Shown here: positions 15,600 through 23,631 of the stretch, piece after piece
How positions within the stretch are numbered: position 1 is the stretch's first letter
Layout of the letters: each line of letters opens with the position of its first letter
From: Patescibacteria group bacterium
Lineage (GTDB): Bacteria > Patescibacteriota > Minisyncoccia > Minisyncoccales > PEYH01
Direction of reading: 5' to 3'
Assembly: GCA_018900835.1 (NCBI GenBank)
Contig: JAHIFQ010000015.1
Span: 1-50,300 of the forward strand
Length of the DNA stretch: 50,300 bases
Notes under the pieces: model-generated
The model's database searches: none
What the model was told of the DNA's origin: nothing
The model's input: only the letters and a program-made list of their open reading frames with translations
Program-made: the position numbers and the translations under genes

Positions 15600-17750
15600 G
15601 TAAAGATAAAGGGATAGAAAGACAGATGTGTTGGGCAAGAACATTGAAAAATAAATAACAAAAGTTAAGGAAGTTTAGAAAGGAAATCGAGGTAACTTTA
15701 TTTTTTATGGGCAGATGGTGGATGCCTTGGGACCGGAAGGCGATGAAGGACGTGGCGTGGCTGCGATAAGCTTCGGTGAGGTGCCTAGCAACCTTTGACC
15801 CGAAGATCTCCCAATGGGGAAACCTAACATTGTAAACCAATGTTGCGTACTGCTTGCAGTACGAGCAAAACCTGGAGAAGTGAAACATCCCAGTATCCAG
15901 AGGAAAAGAAAAAAATGTCATTGTTTATCAATGACGCATTCCTTTAGTAGCGGCGAGCGAAACAGGAAGTAGCCTAAACCGAGTACATAATTTATTATGT
16001 GCTTGGGGTTGTAGGGAAATTTCATCAGGATCTTGCCCTTTAGGCGTTGTGCTTCGGCACATGCTTAGAGGGCTGGATTGCTGAGGAAGTAATTCATAAA
16101 ATTGTTAGTTGAATGCTCTGGAAAGAGCAGCTAAAAAAGGTGATAGCCCTGTAAGCGAAAATGATTTTATGCTTCTTGAAATTTTTCCTGAGTACCGCCG
16201 GAAACGATAACTTGGCGGGAATCAAGCTGAACTATCAGCTAAGGCTAAATACTAACCGGTCACCGATAGTGAACCAGTACCGTGAGGGAAAGGTGAAAAG
16301 TAGCCCGGTGAGGGCGGTGAAATAGTACCTGAAACCATTATGCCTACAATGAGTCAGAGCCCTTCGCATAACTTTGTTATGCTCAGGGTGATGGCGTGCT
16401 TTTTGTAGAACGAGCCAACGAGTTATAGTACACAACCAGGCGAAGCCCCTCTGGGGCACAGCCACAGGGAAACCGAGTATTAATAGTGCGTAGTCGATTT
16501 ATCGACTTTGTTGTGTGCTATAGACCCGAAGCCAGGCGATTTTGCCCTGGGCAGGATGAACCCCGCCGAAAGGTGGGAGGAGGTCCGAACCCGTAGGTCG
16601 TGCAATTCCTTGGGATGACCTGGGGCAGGCAGTGAAAAGCTAATCGAGCTTGGTAATAGCTGGTTCTCCCCGAAATAGCTTTAGGGCTAGCTCTTCATAT
16701 TTTTCTGGGGGTAGAGCACTGGATGGAATTTCTTGGATTTATCCGGATTTTCCAACCAAACTCCGAATACCAGAATGTATTTTATGGAGAAGTAAGTCTG
16801 CGAGGGCTAAGCTTCGTGGACAAAAGGGAAACAGCCCAGATCCTCATCTAAGGTCCCTAAATTTAAACTAAGTGCATCAAAGGAGGTGAGATTCTTTCGA
16901 CAGCTAGGAGGTTAGCTTAGAGGCAGCTATCCTTTAAAGAGTGCGTAACAGCTCACTAGTCAAAGAGTTTTGCGCCGAAGATTCACGGGGCTAAAGTTTA
17001 ATACCGAAGATAGGAATGTCAGCGCTTTGCGCTGGCGTGGTAGGGGAGCGTTCTCTCGACACTGAAGCCGAACCGTGAGGTTTGGTGGAGTTGAGAGAAG
17101 TGAGAATGTTGGCATGAGTAACCACAATTCCGATGCAAACTCGGAACACCGTAAACCCAAGGTTTCCTTGGCAATGACAATCAGCCAAGGGTTAGGCGGA
17201 CCTAAGGAAAAGCCGAAAGGCGTATCCGAACGGACAGCCGGTCAATATTCCGGCCCTCCGATTCTTTTTCAAGAGAGTGCGGAATTTAGTAAGCGGGGCG
17301 AGTTATTGGATTCACGTTGTTGGCTTGAGCTTTGGCAAGAGCTGACAGGAAGTCCGTCCTCGGACGGGTGAACTCCGCTGAGCAAGTTTCCTAGAAAAGC
17401 TCTCAAGAGCTAAAAGAATTGGAACCGTACCAAAAACCGACACAGGTGGGTAGGCGTTAGTGTGCCAAGGTGAACGAGTGAAACCTCGTCAAGGAACTCG
17501 GCAATCAAGTGACCGTAACTTCGGGATAAGGTCTCCCTGTGAGGTAGCAATATCTCATGGGGCGCAGCGAAAGTTTCCCTGGCGACTGTTTATCAAAAAC
17601 ACAGGTCCCTGCTCAACTCGCAAGAGGATGTATAGGGGCTGAGGCCTGACCAGTGCTGGAACGTTAACCTCGTCGGTCGCGCACTTTTGTGTGCGGCTAA
17701 GCGAGCGAAGCGCCAGTAAACGTCGGCGATAACTATAATCGTCCAAAGGT

Positions 17751-18358
17751 ATCAACGATGCTTTTGTAAAACTCGGCTATATGCTGGAAAGTCTGGAGTA
17801 TCTGGAGCTACTTATGGTAAAATAATTTAAAGGGGTAGTTGGCCCTTAAATATTATGCCAAGTAAAAATGCTTCCAGTGCAGATAATCAGCAGGAAAGGA
17901 TAGAAATGTGTGGATGGATAGTCGGCCTTGTAGATGGAGAAGGATCATTTTTGATCAATATATTCCGTTCTCCAAGAGCCAAAATGGGTTGGCAAGTTTT
18001 TCCAGAATTTAATGTTTCTCAAGCAAAAAAAGGAATAGATTTGCTCTATGAGCTGAAATCATAGAGACAAGTCAACATTTGAGTATAGACGGCATGAGAA
18101 ATATTGCTAAAATTGTGGAAGGAATGACCCACAGAAAACCATTTAATCAATCATCCGCTTCAAAATTTCTATCATCCTCAGAGACTATACGCCGAGACCG
18201 TTAATTTTTTGTCAAAAACGAAAAATAATAACGGTAAGATATAGTCCGAGCTCTACTGCGAGGTAGAGAGAGTGAGTTTAAATACTCGCTCCGCCCCGCA
18301 CATAAATTATGTGTTGGGTTAGTACCTGCTTGAAAAAGTTGGGAAAGTAACAGACCTG
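17751..18358 (+). ncRNA. Group I intron 1 (L1931)
   Basis: 608 nt. The 5' exon ends CAAAGGT, pairing with the internal guide GCTTTTG (17760-17766) and closing on a U.G pair; the terminal G is 18358, after which the conserved AGCG resumes. Core motifs include GCTATATGCTGGAAAGTC (P/Q side), CAGAGACTATACGC (R) and AAGATATAGTCC (S, about 18234). The site matches the position of known bacterial introns in Thermotoga and Simkania (L1931). It carries a decayed LAGLIDADG gene. Confidence 0.88.
17855..18204 (+). pseudogene. Decayed LAGLIDADG endonuclease in intron 1
   Basis: The open N-terminal part (17855-18064, 69 aa) begins after an ATG and contains GWIVGLVDGEGSF, the LAGLIDADG catalytic helix, followed by EFNVSQAKKG. 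It stops at 18062. A continuation in the +1 frame to 18204 encodes LSIDGMRNIAKIVEGMTHRKP, typical of the family's C-terminal part. About 45 residues expected between the halves are missing. So the gene suffered an internal deletion plus a frameshift and cannot make an active homing enzyme. Its 3' end merges into the R element of the intron. Confidence 0.8.
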
Positions 18359-18378
18359 AGCGTAATCCCTTGCCAGGT

Positions 18379-19181
18379 AAGAAATTGCCTGTCTAGAGAG
18401 TGATCTCTAGAAAAAATTCGGCTAATAACGGTGAAACCCAAGTTATTTCTATGTTATAATAATAGAAGTAACGGGTAATACCGTGGGAAGTCGTCCCGCT
18501 CTTTCTATATTTTGAAAACCGTTTTTCTACTTGTTTAGCAGTAGTAGATAATGAAGGCGGTTAAGATTCGAAGTTTAGAAAGAGCGGGATTGACCCCGTA
18601 ACGACTCTAATTGCTAAGCAATTAGGATGATGGGGAGTTTTCTAAAAGAAAATTTAACCAACATAATATGCCGACTCTTAATAAAGTGAATTTAGAATCC
18701 TATATAAGTGGATACGTAGACGGAGAAGGAAGTTTTTGTGTCTCAATGAGACCACGTAAAGGAAATATAGTGGGGTGGGAAGTAGTAGCAAGCTTTTCTG
18801 TCTCACAGAACGAAGACAGATCAGAAGTGTTATATCTAATCAGGAATTATTTCAAATGTGGTTTTATTAGGAAAAATGTCAGCGATAAGACGCTGAAATA
18901 CGAGACAAGAAACTTGAGTGATTTAACTACAAAGATAATCCCTCACTTCGAAATATATCCCCTACAATCTGGCAGACAAAAAGATTTTGAAATCTTTAAG
19001 AAAGCTTGTCAGAAAATGAGAAGAGGAGAACATTTGAGGAAGAAGGGGTTAATCGAAATCGCTGAATTAGTCTCTAATATGAATCCTTCTGGAAGACGTC
19101 TCTATCAAAAGAATATGATTCTATATTCTCTGAATAAGATGAAGATATAGTCTGTACCATTAGTAATAATGGAGTAATGTG
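18379..19181 (+). ncRNA. Group I intron 2 (L1951)
   Basis: 803 nt. The 5' exon end CAGGT pairs with guide GCCTG (18387-18391) closing on U.G. The terminal G is 19181; the following AATTTCTGG... aligns base for base with E. coli 1952 onward. Core elements: hairpin CTAGAGA/TCTCTAG, GGCTAATAACGGTGAAACCC, CCGTGGGAAG, the R-like GACCCCGTAACGACTC and S GAAGATATAG. Coxiella has an intron at the same site (L1951). The endonuclease gene sits between R and S (P8 region). Confidence 0.88.
18668..19150 (+). CDS. LAGLIDADG homing endonuclease in intron 2 (intact)
   Basis: A 160-residue single-motif LAGLIDADG enzyme, the length expected for a homodimeric I-CreI-type protein. The catalytic helix is YISGYVDGEGSFCVS (about 12-26), with D19 and E21 region residues as metal ligands. 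It is followed by VASFSVSQNEDRSEVLYLI, FKCGFIRKNV and HFEIYPLQSGRQKDFEIFKKA, all standard family elements. It would cut intron-free 23S alleles at or near position 1951 and so drive intron spread. The stop codon lies within the S element of the intron, so coding sequence and ribozyme core overlap. It is the best candidate for an active enzyme here. Confidence 0.9.
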   Translation: MPTLNKVNLESYISGYVDGEGSFCVSMRPRKGNIVGWEVVASFSVSQNEDRSEVLYLIRNYFKCGFIRKNVSDKTLKYETRNLSDLTTKIIPHFEIYPLQSGRQKDFEIFKKACQKMRRGEHLRKKGLIEIAELVSNMNPSGRRLYQKNMILYSLNKMKI

Positions 19182-19670
19182 AATTTCTGGCCCGCATGAA
19201 TGGCTTAACGGCTGGGGAGCTGTCTCGACGAGGTGCTCGGTGAAAATGCAATCCCGGTAAAGATGCCGGATACTTGCGGCTAGACGGAAAGACCCCGGGA
19301 GCTTTACTATATCTAGATATTGGTCTTTGGTTTTGGATGCAGAGAATAGCGGGGAGGCTTTGAAGCTTCGCTTTCGGGCGGAGTGGAGCCGACAGTGGAA
19401 TACCCGTCTTTTAAAATCTTAGTTCTAACCCGCCTTAGGCGGAGACAGTGTCTGGTGGGTAGTTTAAGTGGGGCGCTTTTCTCCTAAAAAGTAACGGAGA
19501 AGTTTATAAGGTCAGCTAGCTCCGGATGGAAATCGGAGTGATTGTACAAAGGCATAAGCTGGCTTTACTGCAAGGCGGATATGCCAAGCAGTCTCGAAAG
19601 AGGAACTTAGTGAACCGACCTTGGTTCATAGAACCGAGGAAGATCATCAAACAAAAGTTACCCCGGGGAT

Positions 19671-20575
19671 AGACCTAACTATTATGTTATAATAATAGAA
19701 TAGGGTTGTTGTCCCCCGAGAGAGAGATCTCTTGATTAAAAAATCGGCTTATAACGGAGAACCCCTACAATGTTTTGGGGTAGTAGGGCAACCCCGTGGG
19801 AAGTCAAGAAGAAAAACATGGTTTTAAGCAAAAAACAAGAGTCAGCGTTAGTTGGAATGATTTTGGGAGATGGGTTTTTGCAAAAAACTGGGGAAAATAA
19901 TGCGAGATTGAGATTAGAGCATTCTTCCAAGCAGAAAGAATATCTTAAATGGAAAATGGAATTATTTCCTCAATTTTTTCAGAGCAATGTCAAAGAATTA
20001 AGCAGGATACATCCCAAAACCCAAAAAAAATACCATTATGTAAGAGGACAATCTACCGCGTCTCCGCTTCTGGGTAAATTGAGAAGAATATTTTATCCTG
20101 GAGGGGGGAAAAGGATACCTGAAAATCTTTCAAGATATTTAAGGCATCCATTAGGATTGGCCATATGGTATTTAGACGATGGTTATTACTATGCCAGAGA
20201 TAAGGTTATTTATCTTTATCTAGGCAGAGTTGCTTTAAACGATGCAAAAGTTGCTCAAAAGTCAATTGAAGAAAGATTTGAGCTGAAAAGTATTTTAAAG
20301 GATAAGAAAGATAAAGGATATGTTCTTTATTTTTCTCCTTCGGAAACACAAAAATTTAATGTCTTGATCAATGAGTTCGTGATTACTCAGATGAGATATA
20401 AATTACCTTCTTTGACCCCGTAGAGACTTGCTTGCGATGATTCCATGCTCATAGTGAGCTTGGAAGAGCAGGCGGGGCGTTCAGTAATTGTTTTACTGAA
20501 TGTCAATACGCCGATCCCCGTTGTAATCTTACAGATATCAATGGGTGAAGATATAGTCCATGTAACCAAAACATG
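19671..20575 (+). ncRNA. Group I intron 3 (L2449)
   Basis: 905 nt. It interrupts the peptidyl-transferase loop after GGGGAT; guide GTCCCC (19710-19715) pairs with the exon and closes on U.G. The terminal G is 20575, before AACAGGCTGG (A2450-A2451). Core: CGGCTTATAACGG, CCGTGGGAAGTC, GACCCCGTAGAGACTTG (R) and GAAGATATAGTCC (S). L2449 is a known insertion site in other lineages. It carries a full-length endonuclease gene. Confidence 0.88.
19818..20423 (+). CDS. LAGLIDADG_2-type homing endonuclease in intron 3 (intact)
   Basis: About 201 residues from the ATG at 19818. An in-frame ATG at 19770 lies in the intron core, so I chose the later one, which opens MVLSKKQESALVG. Motif 1 is LVGMILGDGFLQ and motif 2 is GLAIWYLDDGYYY; together they mark the LAGLIDADG DNA endonuclease family PF03161, distinct from the enzyme of intron 2. 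The conserved SKQKEYLKWKMELF, the Pro/Asn segment RIPENLSRYL and C-terminal QMRYKLP are present. The stop TAG lies inside the R element (CCCCGTAGAGACTTG). The gene occupies the loop after CCGTGGGAAG. It appears complete and could be active against intronless 2449 sites. Confidence 0.88.
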   Translation: MVLSKKQESALVGMILGDGFLQKTGENNARLRLEHSSKQKEYLKWKMELFPQFFQSNVKELSRIHPKTQKKYHYVRGQSTASPLLGKLRRIFYPGGGKRIPENLSRYLRHPLGLAIWYLDDGYYYARDKVIYLYLGRVALNDAKVAQKSIEERFELKSILKDKKDKGYVLYFSPSETQKFNVLINEFVITQMRYKLPSLTP

Positions 20576-20626
20576 AACAGGCTGGTAGGGCCCGAGAGTC
20601 CACATCTACGGCCCTGTTCGGCACCT

Positions 20627-20981
20627 CAAAAACAAATCGGGGTGCTATGACAGTAATGTCATACCAAATCCTTCGATAAAACTCAGGATAGTCCTAAGTA
20701 ATTTCGAAGGGCAAAAAACTGGCTAAAAACGGTGAAACCCAAATTCTTTTGTGGCAAGATCGAAAAAGATGGGTAATACCGTGGGAAGTCGTCCCGCACA
20801 TAAGTTCTTATGTGCTCGATTGACCCTGTAGAGACTTGTTGCATAATTTTATGCAGCTGATAAGGGGAATTCTTTTTTAGAATATCCTTTATAACACGCC
20901 AGCCCCTATCAAATATGAAATATAATAATTATTTTATAGGGTGAAGATATAGTCCATACCATTAGAAATAATGGATAATAG
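20627..20981 (+). ncRNA. Group I intron 4 (L2500), no ORF
   Basis: 355 nt. The exon end GCACCT pairs with guide GGGTGC (20640-20645), closing on U.G. The terminal G is 20981, before CGATGTCGG. Core: GGCTAAAAACGGTGAAACCC, CCGTGGGAAGTC, GACCCTGTAGAGACTTG and GAAGATATAGTCC. No protein gene. A 46-nt block (20771-20816) is identical to one in intron 5. Confidence 0.88.
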
Positions 20982-20992
20982 CGATGTCGGCT

Positions 20993-21290
20993 AACAGTGA
21001 TTGGCCGCTTCTACCGCGAGGTAGATGCCTAAAATCGGCTCATAACGGTGAAGCCCTAATTCTTTTGTGGTAAAATTAAAGAATGGGTAATACCGTGGGA
21101 AGTCGTCCCGCACATAAGTTCTTATGTGCTGGATTGACCCCGTAACGACTGAATCTACTTTTAAGATAAGTAGATGAGATAGTGGCGATCTAAGTTGGAC
21201 AACCATTATCAAACGCCGATCGCCGCCAAGATTTTAAGATATTGGCGGATGGTGGTATAGTCTATTCTACTAGAAATAGTGGGTAAAATG
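20993..21290 (+). ncRNA. Group I intron 5 (L2511), no ORF
   Basis: 298 nt, the shortest of the six. The exon end CGGCT pairs with guide GGCCG (21001-21005), closing on U.G. The terminal G is 21290, before CAACACATCC. The core motifs CGGCTCATAACGGTGAAGCCC, CCGTGGGAAGTC, GACCCCGTAACGACTG and a degenerate S (GGTATAGTC) are present. It shares 46 identical nt with intron 4 and 43 with intron 6. Confidence 0.86.
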
Positions 21291-21315
21291 CAACACATCC
21301 TGGGGGTGAAGCAGC

Positions 21316-21346
<31 letters not shown>

Positions 21347-21363
21347 TGTTACGCGAGCTGGGT

Positions 21364-21825
21364 AAGTGTAAAATGAGCCCAGTCTAAATCGACTAATAAC
21401 GGTGAAGCCCAACTTCTTTTGTGGTAAAATTAAAGAATGGGTAATACCGTGGGAAGACAATTTTATCTCTCTAAACAGCAAAAAGAGATAATATTCGGAT
21501 GTCTTTTGGGAGACGGGAGATTAGAATCCAGATCTTTGGATAATACTTCAAGATTAAGGATTCATCATGGATGGAAACAGAGAGATAGGGATAAGTTTCG
21601 ATTGAGGTTTCCTAAACAGGAAGCAGCTAAATTGATAAATATCATATCTTCTCATATCATCCCGTCAATGAGATACAAAATTGTCCCCGTAGAGACTTCT
21701 CAAAAATGAGAGATGGTAGGTAAATTCTTATAAAGAGCTAAACTATCATAATACGTCGATAAAGTGCTTTGAAAAACGCACTTGATAAGTTATAGTCCGT
21801 ACTTGTAGTAATACAAGAATATACG
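21364..21825 (+). ncRNA. Group I intron 6 (L2584)
   Basis: 462 nt. The exon end CTGGGT pairs with guide GCCCAG (21377-21382), closing on U.G. The terminal G is 21825, before TCAGACCGTCGTGAGACAG (E. coli 2585 onward). Core: CGACTAATAACGGTGAAGCCC, CCGTGGGAAG, CCCCGTAGAGACTTC and a late GTTATAGTCC. It carries an internally deleted endonuclease gene. Confidence 0.86.
21437..21709 (+). pseudogene. Internally deleted LAGLIDADG_2 endonuclease remnant in intron 6
   Basis: A 90-codon open frame begins inside the intron core (ATGGGTAATACCGTGGGAAG) and encodes LSKQQKEIIFGCLLGDGRLES, clearly motif 1 of the same family as the intron 3 enzyme, then RLRIHHGWKQRDRDKF. It jumps directly to a C-terminal piece, KLINIISSHIIPSMRYKI, equivalent to the last 30 residues of that enzyme. 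About 110 central residues, including the second LAGLIDADG helix, are gone in frame. The remnant cannot be an active nuclease; it records an earlier full-length gene in this intron. Confidence 0.82.
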
Positions 21826-22169
21826 TCAGACCGTCGTGAGACAGGTTGGTCCCTATCTACCGCAAGCGACGAGGATTGAGGGAAGTTGCAGATAGTACGA
21901 GAGGACCTCTGCGAACTAACCTCTGGTGTGCCAGTTGTCCTGCCAAGGGCATTGCTGGGTAGCTAAGTTAGGACAGGATAACCGCTGAAAGCATATAAGC
22001 GGGAAGCCCCTCCCAAGATTAATCCTCATAGACAGGTTGGAGATCACAACCTTGATAGGCCTTAGATGTAAGCTCTGTAAAGAGTTTAGTCGAGAGGTAC
22101 TAATTAGTCATTAATATATTGTGCCTTGATTTCCTTTTTAAGAGTCCTTAACAAAAAAAGAGCGTAGTT

Positions 22170-22284
22170 ACTGTAAGGGGGCTATACTGGAAGTGCTCCA
22201 CCCGATCCCATACCGAACTCGGAAGTGAAATCTTCCAAGGCCGATGATAGTGCTTTGCGCGAAAGTAGGTAGCTCTCTTACAGT
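22170..22284 (+). rRNA. rrf: 5S rRNA
   Basis: About 115 nt. Helix I ACTGTAAG pairs with CTTACAGT, and the conserved loop region CCCGATCCCATACCGAACTCGGAAGTGAAA is visible. The pairing extends outward (AGCGTAG with CTATGCT, 22161-22291) and is followed by TTTTT, so the outer stem may act as both processing signal and terminator. It lies 44 nt after 23S. Confidence 0.93.
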
Positions 22285-22360
22285 GACTATGCTTTTTAGT
22301 TCTTGTGCGATACTTTCAAAAACACTTGATTTTTGTTAGAATAACAAAACGATTATTTTT

Positions 22361-23149
22361 ATGATGTATTGGATTAAGAAAAATCAAAAGTTTTTTTGGT
22401 TAGTTGTCGCGATTTTTGTAATAATGATTTTTGTTTTCCTTCACAGACCGATTAGGTCTGTTTTCCATTCTATAAGCAATTCATTGGAATCGTGGTGTTG
22501 GGAAAAAGGACAGAACGATTCAAATTTTTGGATTGGCTTTTTTAACGCCACAAACATTAAAATTCAAAATCAGAATCTAAAGCAGGAGAATCAGGCGTTA
22601 TTGGGAGACCTCTTGGGGTTTAAAGAACTTGAAGAAGAAAATCAGAGATTGCGCAATGCGTTAGAATTGGGGCTTGCTGAAGAATTTAAATTAAAAGAAA
22701 CAGTTATTCTGGCGAAAGATGCGATGATGGATTATGTGATTATTAATAAAGGCAAACAAGATGGAATAAGCGAAGGTATGGCTGTAATCACTTATGAAAA
22801 AGTTTTAGTTGGTAAGGTTGCGGAGGTTTATCAAGATTCTTGTCAGGTGCGCTTAGCTACTGATGCTGGAACAAAATTCGGAGTGAAAATAGCTGATACA
22901 AATATCCAAGCGCTTGCTAAGGGCGAGGGTGACGAAAAATTGACTTTAGACCTGATGCCAAAAGATGTAGATATTCCAATTGGAGCGCTCGTCTATACTA
23001 GTGGGCCAGAGGGCGGGTATCCAATAGGGCTTTTGATTGGAACCATTAGCGAGACAAGTAATGCTGACGCAGAGCCATTTCAAACAGCTAAAATAGATAA
23101 TTTTTTCAAAGTCCTAAATGCAACTTTATTATTCGTAATTATTAACTGA
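22361..23149 (+). CDS. mreC: Rod-shape-determining protein MreC
   Basis: A 262-residue MreC, the periplasm-side organiser of the elongasome that binds PBP2. It has a short cytoplasmic start, a membrane span at about 10-27, a helical coiled-coil (about 67-102, rich in Leu, Asn and Glu heptads) and a beta-rich C-terminal region with VIINKGKQDGISEGMAVI, VLVGKVAEVYQDSCQVRLATD and a late GYPIGLLIG motif, all MreC signatures. Two adjacent ATG codons (22361, 22364) could start it. A weak extended -10 promoter (TGTTAGAAT, ending 22342) precedes it. It begins the mreC-mreD-mrdA operon; the stop overlaps the mreD start by one base (TGATG). Confidence 0.93.
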   Translation: MMYWIKKNQKFFWLVVAIFVIMIFVFLHRPIRSVFHSISNSLESWCWEKGQNDSNFWIGFFNATNIKIQNQNLKQENQALLGDLLGFKELEEENQRLRNALELGLAEEFKLKETVILAKDAMMDYVIINKGKQDGISEGMAVITYEKVLVGKVAEVYQDSCQVRLATDAGTKFGVKIADTNIQALAKGEGDEKLTLDLMPKDVDIPIGALVYTSGPEGGYPIGLLIGTISETSNADAEPFQTAKIDNFFKVLNATLLFVIIN

Positions 23150-23631
23150 TGCAGTCAGTCAAAATTATCATTTCGCTTATAGTTTTTTATTTCTTGGCTG
23201 TTTTTCAAGCCAGTTATTTAATTCATTTTAAAATAGTAGGCGGAATCTGGAATCCAATTTTAGTCGCCATAATATTTTTGAATTTTTTTGAAAAATATAA
23301 AGACAAATCAGGATTAGTAATGGGCGGTTTGGCAGGATTTTATTTGGATTTATTTTCATCATATTTTTTCGGATTCTTTACTTTGATTGGAATATTGGTT
23401 GCCTTTGCGATCAAATCCATAAAACCGCTACTTGAAACAAAGAGGTTTATAAGCTTCGCCCTTGTTTTGTTTTCTTGCTTACTTTTTTATGAAATATCCA
23501 TAACCCTTGCCATGGTGACCCGTGGATTATCTTTTAATGTCTTCAGTATTATCATTAATTTTTTGGCAGGCATAATAATTTATTGGACTTTAAGATTATT
23601 CAATGTTCCAAGCAGGAAAAAGATTAGATAA
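23149..23631 (+). CDS. mreD: Rod-shape-determining membrane protein MreD
   Basis: A 160-residue, highly hydrophobic protein with five to six spans and few charges. Features of MreD: FYFLAVFQASYL in the first span, NPILVAIIFLNFFEKYK, and GGLAGFYLDLFSSYFFGFFTL, the family's best conserved stretch. Its identity is reinforced by position between mreC and a PBP2-type transpeptidase, and by overlap with both neighbours (1 base with mreC, 29 bases with mrdA), meaning tight translational coupling. It is an elongasome component of uncertain biochemical role. Confidence 0.88.
   Translation: MQSVKIIISLIVFYFLAVFQASYLIHFKIVGGIWNPILVAIIFLNFFEKYKDKSGLVMGGLAGFYLDLFSSYFFGFFTLIGILVAFAIKSIKPLLETKRFISFALVLFSCLLFYEISITLAMVTRGLSFNVFSIIINFLAGIIIYWTLRLFNVPSRKKIR

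Noticed and set aside
16235-17755. Several 60-100 codon frames inside the 5' part of 23S rRNA
   Set aside because: They lie in conserved rRNA sequence and do not resemble proteins; only the intron ORFs have protein-family support.
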